A DNA stretch of 64,000 bases from Sclerotiophoma versabilis. Taxonomy: Eukaryota; Ascomycota; Dothideomycetes; Pleosporales; Didymellaceae. Positions within the stretch are counted from its first letter, which is position 1; each line of letters opens with the position of its first letter. Of this stretch, positions 1 through 10,666 are shown piece by piece. Under the pieces are notes generated by a model, which ran no database searches, was not told the DNA's origin, and saw only the letters and a program-made list of their open reading frames with translations. A program made the translations under genes and the position numbers. Where the stretch lies: assembly GCA_012274445.1 (NCBI GenBank), contig JAAROD010000004.1:2418001-2482000 (forward strand), read 5' to 3'.

Positions 1-1
1 G

Positions 2-1246
2 ATGGCACCAGGACTTGTGGAGCCAGCCTTCCAGTCAACTGACGCGGCACCCACTACAACAGTCAAGCAAGCTGTTAAACCTGCCAACACACACAACTAC
101 GTTCCAGGGCGCACAACGGTCGCAAAGCATGATGACTCATATGAGTTCGAGCACCTACGACCACGGTTCCCTGAAATTACATGGCCTGCACTTAAGGAGA
201 TTCCCCACGTTGACAAGGGCTTGCTTGGCGATGTCAACTTCAAGAATCTCCTTTCGTCTGCTACAGACGTGTTCGACTACAACCCGAAAATTGGCACAGA
301 GGTCCACGGCGTCGACCTCGCCAACCTCACAGACCCCCAGAAGAACGACCTCGCAAGGCTGATTGCGACACGAGGTGTTGTCTTCTTCCGTAATCAAAAG
401 AATTTTGGCATCGAAGAGCAGCGTGCTCTTGGTCGGTACTTTGGTCAACTGCATAAGCATGCCACCACTGCTGTTCCCCGTCAAGAAGGACTCGAGGATG
501 TTCACGTCGTATACACTGGCGAAGGATCGCCTGATCTCCGCTCTCTGTTCTCTCCTACTTTCCTATGGCACTCGGACGTAAGCTACTACTCTCTCTCTCA
601 TAACCATAATTCTAACATAACGTAGGTCACGTATGAGGTCCAACCACCCTCCTACACCTCTCTGAAGGTTCTCACTGGCCCACCTCGTGGTGGGGGTGGT
701 GACACTCTCTGGTCCTCTCAATATGCTGCCTACGACATGCTGTCACCCCATATGCAAAAGTACCTCGAGTCGCTCACAGCTCTGCACTCTGCAGAAATGC
801 AAGCACAAGGCTCGCGCGACCTCGGCCGCACCGTGCGCCGCGAGCCAGTCACAACTGAGCACCCACTTGTCCGCACACACCCTGTCACGGGCTGGAAGAG
901 TATCTTCTTCAATCCCGGTTTCGTTACTAAGATCGTCGGCGTTCCTAAGACCGAGAGCGACCATATCATCTCTCTGCTTAACGAGATTGTTGCCACATCC
1001 CCAGAGTTCCACGCCCGCTTCCAATGGCAGGCCGGCGATGTCGCATTCTGGGACAACCGTGTTACTAACCACTCTGCTACATATGGCTTTGCGCCTCACC
1101 GCCGCCACGCAGTTCGTGTGTGTAACCAGGCTGAGCGACCGTATCTTGACCCCAACGGCAGGTCACAAGAGGATGATCTAAGCGAGCGCTATGGCATCCC
1201 TAAAGCGAACAAGGATGGTTCGGGTGTGGTCAACTACAACGACTAA
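2..1246 (+). CDS. TauD/TfdA-family 2-oxoglutarate-dependent dioxygenase (sulfonate/taurine dioxygenase-like)
   Basis: Non-haem Fe(II)/2-oxoglutarate dioxygenase, about 398 residues. Exons are 2-577 and 626-1246, joined in phase 0 across a 48-nt intron (GTAAGC...CGTAG). The iron-binding HxD is WHSD at residues 189-192, ending exon 1. The distal histidine is H341 in TNHSATYGF, and R356 in HAVRV is the likely 2-oxoglutarate-binding arginine. The family (yeast JLP1, bacterial TauD) releases sulfite from alkyl sulfonates, or oxidises related substrates; the exact substrate cannot be read here. The ATG at base 2 gives a plausible N-terminus (MAPGLVEPAF), but it is at the window edge, so an upstream exon cannot be excluded. 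It is convergent with TSC1. Confidence 0.88.
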
Positions 1247-2436
1247 CCTGTTTTTGATTCATTTATCTTGGTTCTACATTTGAAGACCTGGGGGGTCGAA
1301 AAGGGCATGGCGTCTGGTTCTCTATAGCGTTTTAGCGAGCACATTTTACTCTGTTGACTACCCACTAAAAGTGGGTGACTATGATACGATGAATACAAAC
1401 AGTATGACACTCAATGCTTCCTTCCTACATGATAGTACTCATCCAACCGCAGCATTGCATAGTCTTGGGTGATCCATCAAGGGTCATTGAATGGGGCCAT
1501 TCTAAGTCAACCTTCATTGGGACACAGCAAACAGCAATGCTCCTTAAAGATTCGCACGTTCGAATGCTCTCGACCGCTCTCGTATAGCAACTAGTCTTGG
1601 CCTCGTATTCATCCTACTCTTGACTTTGAACACACGACTTGAGCGACGATGTTGCGCTTCTTCCGCCGAGAACAAGTTGGCAACATTTCCCTTGATCCAT
1701 ACACTCCACGATAGCCTTCACAGTGGCCTCCATATGTGACCCCGGAATGAAGATCATCGTCAGGTGCTAGAGGCATCCAACCTCTCAGAAATTGAACGCC
1801 TGTAATGCGAGCTCACAGGTTCTGTGTCTGGATGTAGGCTAGTCAAAACCAAATGGTCGTACGCCCTAAAATGTGGAATCATTCATGGGGGTCGAGCGCT
1901 CGTGGTATGTACATCTGTCTGATAGTTGCTGCTAATAGTTTACGCAGAGCCCTTTGCTTTACCAAAAGATATCAAAAGTCATGTCGTGTCTGTCTGTTTC
2001 CTTCTCGTGCGTGCCAAGAATGGGCCCCAGATCTTGTAGAGTCTCCCAATGCCTTCAGGCTGAGGCTAAGACGCCCAAACTACGTCTCAATTGTATTACT
2101 ACCACGGGTGTTGGCCCACATGCATCAATGCACGAGACGCAGTGTAGACACCTATCTAGATGCCAGATATAGTATTACACAATATGAATTAATAATGGCA
2201 TATCAGCGACCGCCATTGCTATCGTCTCCAGGCGGAGCTTCGAATAGATATCTGTTTGTTTGTTCGTTTGTTTTTCATGCTGAGAGCGCTCTCACTTATT
2301 TGTACGCGGTGACTGCCAGCAGAAGACGCCGAGTTGTGAGGTACACTTGCGTTTCGCCAACGGTGCGGAAGCAACTCAACTCACTTCCAGTCCATCGTGC
2401 AGCATCTGCGGCTGTTACAAGTAAGTCGTTCCTGCT
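1247..2436. other. Convergent intergenic region, no gene seen
   Basis: About 1.2 kb between the 3' ends of the dioxygenase and TSC1. A 224-codon open frame at 1853-2527 has no recognisable motif and runs antisense into the last TSC1 exon. A short GTTT-rich tract lies near 2254-2275. I see no RNA gene or mobile element. Confidence 0.6.
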
Positions 2437-5400
2437 TCACATGATTCCCCTAAGACCACGGAAGCCACCGGTCTTCGATGAAGCTTTCTTTTGCTCTTTA
2501 TCCTTGACCTTCTTCCCAATGTTCTGAGCGCCACCTGCCTCATGTTAGCCCCTTGTGTCAATCTCAAACGAAATTGCGCCACTTACCACGCCCAAACACC
2601 CTGACTTCTGACTTCGGTTCAACCTTGTCTTTACCACCACTGCCCTCTGTGTCGATAGAATAATTGCTCTTACCACTTGACTGAGCTGCGGCAGTGCTTC
2701 TCGCAAGAGCTTGCGGTTCATACAAATCTGCATGGTAAGCGCCACCGAAAGCAGGGTACGCGGAAGGGCCTGGAGGGGATCGTTGTGATCGCTGACTTCC
2801 GTGGCTGGGCATAGAGTCCAGTCGAGCTGGTCGTTGTGCCGCCGGCAAGACAGCCGAACTTGGACTGCTTACTGAGGTTGGAGAGTAGACATCCGAGAGG
2901 TCCTCCCGCTCCTCGTTGATCGAGGGTTCGGTCGATAACGTAGGCAGGTTCCGTGAGCCATAGTGGCTTCCTTCACGCAGGCTAGAGCTGCGGCTTAGCT
3001 GTGACTGTGCATATTCGCGGTGTCCTGTCTTTTCATGGGTCTCGAAGCGACCTAATGCAGCTTGATGCTCAGCTTCGAGGTCTTGGTATTTCATCTGTAA
3101 TTCTGTGTGTCGTGCAGACAGATTCTGGTATGTCTTCTTCAAACTCTGCAGCTTGGCTTGGCTTGCTGCAAGAGCTGAGTCGAGCATCTGTTGGACTGAG
3201 GCAGACAGTTGTCCTGGCGGACCTGCTGACTTCTCGGTTGCCTGCAGACGTTGCTCCAGTGTCATAATGCGCCGTTCGTACGCTGAGATGGAGCGTTCGC
3301 GTTCGGCCTCGCGACTATTGAGGCGCATGTTCGCAATTTCAAGATCGTTCCGTAGGTCGTTCCGTTCCTGGATAAGGGAGTGGAGTTCTTGAGATTGATC
3401 TTCGTACTCCATGATCTTCTGCTGCGCGGTCTCCAGTTCGTGTTGTACGTTGCTGTAGTCCTCGAGTTCATACTCAAGAGCTCTTGTGCGTTGCTCGGCC
3501 CTCAGCTGCTCAGCTTCGGCCTTTTCCACGATTTTCTTGAGATACTCGTAGTCAGACTGCGTTCTCTGCAGGTCGAAGCGCAAGCTTTCCTCTTCGCTAT
3601 GCCATGTCTTCTCGCTGTCCCTGTAGACACGAACCTTGGCGTTGAGATCGCTCTCCCATTTCTTCGACTGGTTACGGCTGGTGAGAGTCTCCTTCTTGAC
3701 CTGGGCATATAGCTCGTTCGCCTTTGCAAGCCTAGCTTTCAATGTCTTGTTCATGTTAATCAGATTTTGAGTATCTGCCTCTGCCGCAGCCTCTCGAATA
3801 TGCTTTCGCTGTAGCTGGCCGATGTGCGAAAGATGCTGAAGTTTCAAGTAGCGTTCGAAGTTCAGGTCGTTACGGAGAAGCATGATTTCACGCTGCAGCG
3901 ATGACATCGTCTGGTTGTGGAACTCGACATGCGGGTGCGTAGGCGTGACAGTCTCAGTGGCTGAGCGAGCAAAGCTGTCAAGGCTCGGTTGCGGATTCAC
4001 TCGTCGCTGAGAGGATACAGTTGAAGCGCCAAGCAAGTTTTGCTTCAAGGATTCCTTTGCAGGTGGCAGTGTTGGCGAATCCATTGTGTCATGAGCTTTC
4101 AGCAGAGGGGAGGCCGATTTAAATGACTTCGCAGACGCAACTGACTTCGACCTCAATGGCATCTCGGTGGTCTCCGGTGCATCGGGCGCGTCTCCTGGAG
4201 AGACAAACATCGTAGACTGTGTGTTTCTCCAGCTCACATCGGAATCATTAGCAGTCTCCTCTAAGACAAACTCTGCCGGGACCTCAGGCAAAGGTGGCAC
4301 AGGTGGAAGCTTAGATGTAGGAGGTGGTCCAGGGTCTTCCAACGTTGCTGACACTGCCACACAGAGGTCCATGCATTCTGTGACAACATCCGCTGGGTCG
4401 CTCTTTAACCACCGATTTTCGCTCAGTTCGTCTTCAATAGTTGTCGTGAATATGTTCGGATGCAACAGATGGACAGTCCGGTAAGGTTCAGTTCGGCTGT
4501 AGATGAGGTCCTGATCGAGATCAAAGTCTCGCGCACCGGGAAAGTTAAGTGACTTCAGATACTTCCTAGGCTTTCTGATGAAGCTCATGAAGTTCAACGG
4601 GAACAAGCCGTACAGGAATGTGAAGTAGTGCATGAGGGTCGGCGAGCCTCCCTCCTCTCCCTCTACTGGTTGCAGCTGCTCCCATGCTTGGTCATTTTCT
4701 GCGTCTACCTCCTCTTCTTCTTCGCTGTCTTCGAAATCCCTTTCATCTTGGTCTATTCCGGTGTTGTGATCTTCAGACTTGCTTAGCTTATCGAAACAAA
4801 GGACTCTGGTGTAGATCAAGAACAGCTTCTGAAGATGATGGTCGGAGGTCAGAGCGCCACAGATATGGGGTAAAAGCATGATCAACACCACTAGAGCAAG
4901 TTCGATAACAACGGTGGAGGTGTCGATGAGAAGGCACTTTTCCAAGTGCTGTAAGAGTGGAGTTTCGAGCACCAGGTACAGATGGGGCGGCTGTAGGCGC
5001 ACGAAAGCGCTCAGAAGACCCAATGCTTGCATGCGGTACTGTTTCTGTACGAATAGCTCATCAAGAGCGGAGAGGAGCAACTTTGCTGGTCAGCCATGTG
5101 GCAGAGCGTGCCTGTAGGGAGTTTACCTTGGGCATCTTTCTTCCAAACGTAATCAGCACACTCTCGAGCTCGTTCGCAACGAACTCGTTCTCTGGCGACA
5201 CAACGTTCTCAGGTGACGCTGAGACGTCAGTCCTGACAAGGTATGCGTCCAAGATCTTCTTAGTGAACAGCTTCGATATACGTGCGTGTTCTCCACTCTG
5301 GTCCTCCTCAGCATCATATACCAATATGCTCTGCACGATCTCTCTTGCATCCTCGATCTCATGCCTCTTGTGCCCTATCCCATCAATTGTAGGTTTCAGC

Positions 5401-5775
5401 ACAAGATTCCACCAAATTGTCAGCCTCGCCTCTCCGGTCAGAGCAGGGCGCACAAGTCGCAATGCAGAGAGAAAAGTGCCGTGTTTAGCAGGATGCTCTG
5501 CGACGTGCCGTTGGTACAGCGCGTGGAGATCCTCGTGGAAGCGCTGTGAATCGAGATCGTCGATCTTGTCGTAGCGGTCGAGGAAGCTCTGTATAGTCGC
5601 GCAGAGCTCGTCAGGTAGCGGATAGGGTACGTCAGGGGCGCCGAAGGTGTTGTCGAGGGCCCTGATGGCTTCTCTCATAGAGCTGGAAATGGTTAGACCT
5701 TTGTCTCGATAAATGCGGCCGCCGCGCTGGTGTTCTGTGGTGCGCCAAGGAGTTCTCAGCTTACCCTGGAGCCAT
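2437..5775 (-). CDS. tsc1: Hamartin (TSC1), subunit of the TSC complex
   Basis: Hamartin stabilises tuberin (TSC2), and together they are the GAP complex for Rheb that restrains TORC1. I rebuild 1052 residues from four exons: 5775-5765, 5682-5127, 5080-2587 and 2534-2437. The N-terminal half is the helical hamartin domain. An acidic stretch (EDSEEEEEVDAEND) and a Pro/Ser-rich linker follow, then a long coiled coil at about residues 580-900. The last exon ends in the basic tail GGFRGLRGIM. The first exon is only 11 nt (MAPG), and its intron ends with a textbook CTAAC branch point and CAG. Intron 2 (46 nt) needs an AAG acceptor to keep frame. The final intron removes an otherwise premature stop at 2564. 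Family assignment is by N-terminal sequence, architecture and length. Confidence 0.87.
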
Positions 5776-7424
5776 GGTGTGTTGTGTGTACGTTTGCGCA
5801 AAGTAAATCTATGCTACGGTGCTCATTGACGGTGCTGCCAGACGAGCAGCAAGCCGAGCGCAGCTGAGTGCAGCAATGTGCGCGCTGCGTAGCTAAAGTG
5901 AGCCCGAAGACGTGCCGCTTCGATGTGCAAGCTCCAAATTGTACGGAAGGAGCTACTGGCCGTAATATGGAGAGCTGCGGAAGCTGTAGTATCGAGGTAT
6001 GACGTGGGGTGAGGCGTGGAGAGGACGGGATGAATTCGATATCTTTACCTTCAGGCGGCCTGGTCGTGCTTTTGATGCGGCATTATGATGTTCCAATGTC
6101 TGAGAAACACTCCTCATGATCCTGGAAATACAGCAAAAGTAATAGAGGTCTCACTCTGCCGGGATCAATACGTATTTCGAGGTCCAAGGATGCTGCACGT
6201 CGACGCCGCGGTGCACGCCATGGCGGAGAGACCCACCGACGCGGCCAGTGCGCCAGCCCGCTCCCACCGTTGTCGCTTTTGGGCTTGACCCCTGATGTTC
6301 ATCCCACCTCGAGCCGTCCAACGTTCGGACATTTTGATATCGAACGCAAATCCATGACACAAGCAATGTGTTTGCGCTTGTTGTACACGCTGTTCTGGGC
6401 GCCCGAAGGCTACAGTCAGTCCTCCATCAAGCAGCAGGCCGCAACTTGCCCCAGCGGCCATGTCCATCACAGATGACGGCAGCGGCAGTGTCTAAATGCG
6501 CTTGAGCAACGAAGAAATGGCATTACCAACTGCGGATCTGCTCTACTATCTCGGTAGCCATCCCGTTCCCATGTCTGATCCTTCATGCGGCGCAGTCTGA
6601 GCCTGGTGCACTCTGTGAAAAGACGTAGGAACGTCTCCACGACCGTCTCACAGCGGCAGGCCGATATCAAGATGGATCCGCCTTCATCACGGCCGTAACC
6701 CGCGTTCATCACAAGTCTCCGAAATTACGTTTGTTAGCCACACCGTTATCAATCCTACTCAGATGGTGGAATACCAAGACAACTAGGTAGGGTATGGTCG
6801 AACCCGAGACGACCCCTATCAAGTCTAGCAACGGGCTACCCGCGCAGCACCTGCGCTCGCACCCTGCACTTCACATGTTGCCTCGTTTCCGGACCCCCAG
6901 ATATACCCATCTCTATAGCAGCATCTCCGGTGCAGCCATTCCACTCTCGACCTCGCGCCGGTCAGCATAACGCCTTATCGAACATCGCTCGTATGCTGCC
7001 GGCTGCTTGGGTCTTGTCATAAGACGTACCGATAGCCTGGGACTGTTCGGGTCTCTGCCGCTTTCGAGCGACTATCAGATACGCCGTTTCCCACAGTAAG
7101 GCTTCGCGGAGTTCCGGAAAGTTCCACCTTCGACCACCGGCGGTTGCCCCCATCGTGTTGATCATTCCGAACGGTCGAACGCTGCCCACGTTTCGGCTGC
7201 CCGGCTGAGCATTTGCTGGCAGCGATCTCTGATTCGGTCCCTTGGCTCTTAACCCTGCAATCGCTCGGCTACTTAGTATGGCGACAAGAACGTCTGCCGA
7301 CCTGCGAGGGAGCAGCGCGCGCATATCACAACAGGCTTCATACCCCAGAGCACAAGCAAAGCATGACCTGATGTACTGACATTACTGATGTATCAAGCTA
7401 GCACTCTTTCTTTTCTGCTCCCAC
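5776..7424. other. Intergenic region, no supported gene
   Basis: About 1.65 kb upstream of TSC1 and downstream of the small gene at 7425. It holds the TSC1 promoter. Open frames here are under 125 codons (for example 6962-7324 minus) and show no domain, no splice-linked partner and no compositional support. Confidence 0.55.
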
Positions 7425-7799
7425 CTACTGCCCGGCAAGATTCTTTTTCCCACTCTCACTAATCTCACCCTGTCCCTCCTTCCCACCCTTTACCTCCTCG
7501 TCACCACCAATCCCCGTACTTCTAGTCGGCTGTGCCTGCTGGTCTGGCTGCTTCGCTGGGTGATCGTCGCCAGTCTTGTTCTCTTGCGTAGAAGCGCTGG
7601 ACTGGTTATCCGTGTTGAGCGTGCTTGAGCGCGCGTCGGCGTTGGGCTTTGCGGACGAGTTAGGACTCTGGTCAGGTTTGTTGGAGCCCATAGCGGGGCC
7701 GCGCTTGAGCTCTTGGGTCAGCGGGCGGGCGGTGGTGAATGTGCGCACTGTGGGTGTGACGCGCAGAGTGCGTGTGATGGGGCGGAGGAAGGACGACAT
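7425..7799 (-). CDS. Small predicted mitochondrial protein, function unknown
   Basis: A single-exon frame of 124 residues. The first 30 or so (MSSFLRPITRTLRVTPTVRT, then FTTARPL) are rich in Arg, Ser and Thr with no acidic residue, which is typical of a mitochondrial presequence; RxF|TT resembles a processing site. The rest is low-complexity and hydrophilic (Asn, Gln, Ser, Lys, Glu, Gly), ending KKNLAGQ, and is probably disordered. I recognise no domain. The good presequence and absence of stops support a real gene, but expression evidence would be needed to be certain. Confidence 0.6.
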   Translation of the reverse strand: MSSFLRPITRTLRVTPTVRTFTTARPLTQELKRGPAMGSNKPDQSPNSSAKPNADARSSTLNTDNQSSASTQENKTGDDHPAKQPDQQAQPTRSTGIGGDEEVKGGKEGQGEISESGKKNLAGQ

Positions 7800-8295
7800 C
7801 GTGATATAGGCTTATTAGATCTTGGTAAGTCCTTTGATTGGTTTGGTAGACGGTAAGCGCGACTGAAGTGATGTTGACTCAATCGCAAAATGAGGTGTGT
7901 AGAGGTAATGCTGAACGTTTGAGCTTCTGTGGGAATGACGATGACCGCCCTGGCCAGGTACGATAGGGATCTGAGGTCATCATTACTACGTCAAGTATTT
8001 CACCTCGGCAACTTCGAAGATGAGAAATTCGCAATCAACATTGGCAGTTCCAGACATAAGAGGCATTTAATCTTCAAGTCCAATCTTTACAGTCGTTAGT
8101 GGGACGGAGGCTGTTGGTTGATCGAACGGTAGCCACGCGATCTAGCGCGTCTTAGCGCCATTCCTGAGGTTCGAGGATTGAAAGCAATTGAAGTATTTTG
8201 TACATTCTCAAAGTCTTACGTAATACATTAGTATTATTCTATATCGATACCTCGCTATGTTTCCAGCCTACATTTCAAATGTGTTGCTGTATGCT
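7800..8295. other. Intergenic region
   Basis: About 500 bp between two minus-strand genes, holding the promoter of the small gene at 7425-7799 and the 3' flank of the SNG1-like gene. It is AT-rich near 8215-8260. Nothing else was recognised. Confidence 0.5.
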
Positions 8296-9842
8296 TTAAC
8301 TTTCCCAATACTCCGTCACACCCCTCTGTTTCTTCCACCTCATGAAGTAACAGCAAAAAGGGAAGAACGCAGTGTTGACGGCACCCCACGCGATCAATAT
8401 CCCAAAATCAAGCCCGATGCGCGAGTGTAGACCAAACAAGATCTGGCGACTACCTTCGACAACTAGAATTCGGTCAGCATCATCAACCGCAGGGAAAGAA
8501 CGAGACATACCCGAGTGCAGTGGCCAAGCATACCCCCAGCGGTAGAAGGCAGGCGCAATCTCGATATCATAAAAAGATGTCGATACGTTCGTAATGACCC
8601 AGAAGATCAAGAACAATCCCATCCAAGGCATACCCACCACCATCGCGGCGTTCTCACAAGCTAGCCCGAGCGCAATCATGCCGAAGAAGTTTAACATCCA
8701 GTATACCAAAAACGTAGCGTGGCCGTACGCAACTGGGTTGCCGTATGCTATGTCCGTCACTTGTGTTTCGGATGTGATGGGGTTCGTGTGCGTGAAGTTG
8801 ATCTGGAAAGCCATGGAGACAAATGAATAGGCGAGTGAGAGCATGAAGTAGGCGCTCAGGGTGGCTACCCAGCGCCAGAGGATCAACTGCCAAAACTTCA
8901 GCGGTGGGTGGCCTTTTGGGTTGATGTAGGTCATGTGGATCGGGAGGTAGAACGAGAAGCTGAAGAAGGAGATAATGATCAAGTCTGAGTAGATAGGTCA
9001 GAACCTGCAGATATGTTGTGGTAGTGTTGTAACTTACAGATCAGACCGATAGATACAGCTGGAATACCAGTATATGGGAAGAATGGTCGAAGATTGAACT
9101 CAGAGAATCCAATCGCAGGACTAATAGCCTGCGGCGCGGCTTGGATGTTTGCTAATGTTGCAGGGTTGCTAGCATTCTGGAGTGCCATGCGTGCCCACTG
9201 CTGGCCAACCTGGCTAGTCGCCTGCGTCATGAATTGGCCGATGAGCGGCAGCATGAAGTCGTACCAGTTCGTATCGTCTCTGGAGTCTTGGTAGACCAGT
9301 TGGCAAGCGCCGAGAGGGTCATACGAAGAGTTGCCGGTTGCGATTGCTTGATACAACAAGGCCGAAGCGTTAGGATTGATGATGATCGCAGCCCAAGCAT
9401 CCCAGTTGTATACTGCCTGACGAACCTCCAACACGTCGTTGTTGAAATCTGAGCCATTTCTGAGGCCCCATCCGAGCGTTGGCATGCCAGATGACAATTG
9501 TTCTTGTACCAGCTGTGTAATCGTAGGTCCAACAAACGGTGCGTTGCCAGTATTATCATAAGGCGCCGCACCGTCCATATCAACGACATAGACGAGCAGA
9601 TGGCTGATTCGATTTTCAACCTGGAAGAAAACGCCCCAGTATATCGATAGTACAGCAAGGATGAACGCCATCAGGAACGCGGTGGTGACGATCCATTCTC
9701 GAAAGACGCGATGTCGTACTTTTCGCAAGGAAGGGTGCCAAAAGCCGACAGGTACAGGATTCGAGTCAAAACGTTTGCCGTCTGCTGCTGGGCCTCCAAC
9801 ATCAGGGACCCAATCATTCTTCTTGCGTGAACGGAATAACAT
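8296..9842 (-). CDS. SNG1-family (DUF3533) multi-pass membrane protein
   Basis: Homologue of yeast Sng1, a plasma-membrane protein linked to nitrosoguanidine resistance and lipid asymmetry. Exons: 9842-9038, 8984-8512 (ends at 8511) and 8462-8296. The N-terminal cytosolic part (FWHPSLRKVRHRVFREW) leads to one membrane helix. A large extracytosolic domain with N-glycosylation sequons (NASA, NSSYD) follows, then about five further helices in the C-terminal half. The second intron (8510-8463, 48 nt, GTATGT...CTAG with a GCTGAC branch) is a multiple of three and stop-free, so it looks coding. Removing it joins PLHS to VVEGSRQILFG, the usual family arrangement (an uninterrupted PLHN-x-VEA-like block), which is why I call it an intron. 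Confidence 0.85.
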
Positions 9843-10666
9843 GTTGGCTGAAGTGAAGTAAATTCAAGCAAGCCAAGAACTGCGCTTGCGAGACAGTGGA
9901 GAGCCGCAAAAGATGGAGAAGATTGAGCGACGCATGTTGATCTAGCAGTTAATACTGGTCCGCTTAATTTAGTTTGAGATGCAAACAGTATGACGTAGCA
10001 AAAGTGGTGAGGTCAACTTATATTGCTAAACAGTTAGCGCCAAGCGGCGCGCGGCAGATGTCGCTCTGATCACCACTCCCGATTCGCGAAGCCTTGTAAA
10101 CGATCACGGGACTGTTTGGTTCTTCTGCTTTCCAAGATGTCATCGTTTGTCCTTGTTGCTGTATGAATCTACTTTCAGATTTATAGGTGAAGGATCCGTA
10201 CCAATGATTGCATAAAGCGGTTTGTCTTGAGTCGAGGTACAGCTCCGCTATTGTTGCGGCCAGTATTCAGTTTTACACACGTCCCCGATGACTTGGTTAA
10301 TGTAACGCATCTTTGCCAACCAATGCCTTTTGTGCAATGATCTTCTCCTATCCACAGCAGCCTATGCAGTCTCCATCTTTCAGCGCCGAAGATTCGTAGT
10401 ATAATAGCATGCAATCGTAATGTCGTAAAACCGTCCGCCGGATGACCACAAAGGTCTACGCCGCCCATGAAGATGTTCAGGGAGGAACATCTTAAACGCC
10501 CGAAATGTAAGAGAAAGCGAAGAAAAAGGGTATCGTTTGCAAGAGAGAAACACCATAGAAACTTCAAGACTCGTGCATACTGTCCTCGTGGCAGTATGCA
10601 ATCGCACGAGACTCTTCGGCTCCATCAAAACTCAACGTTTTGCTGTTCAAAATGCAGACACGATGG
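9843..10666. other. Intergenic region
   Basis: Holds the promoter of the SNG1-like gene and the 3' flank of the DUF2293 gene. Frames of up to 128 codons overlap each other on both strands without motifs. No gene is supported. Confidence 0.5.

Noticed and set aside
1853..2527. 224-codon plus-strand open frame downstream of the dioxygenase
   Set aside because: No domain or family motif, and it overlaps the last exon of TSC1 in antisense.
6962..7324. 120-codon minus-strand frame between TSC1 and the small mitochondrial-type gene
   Set aside because: Could be a lineage-specific gene, but nothing beyond the open frame supports it.
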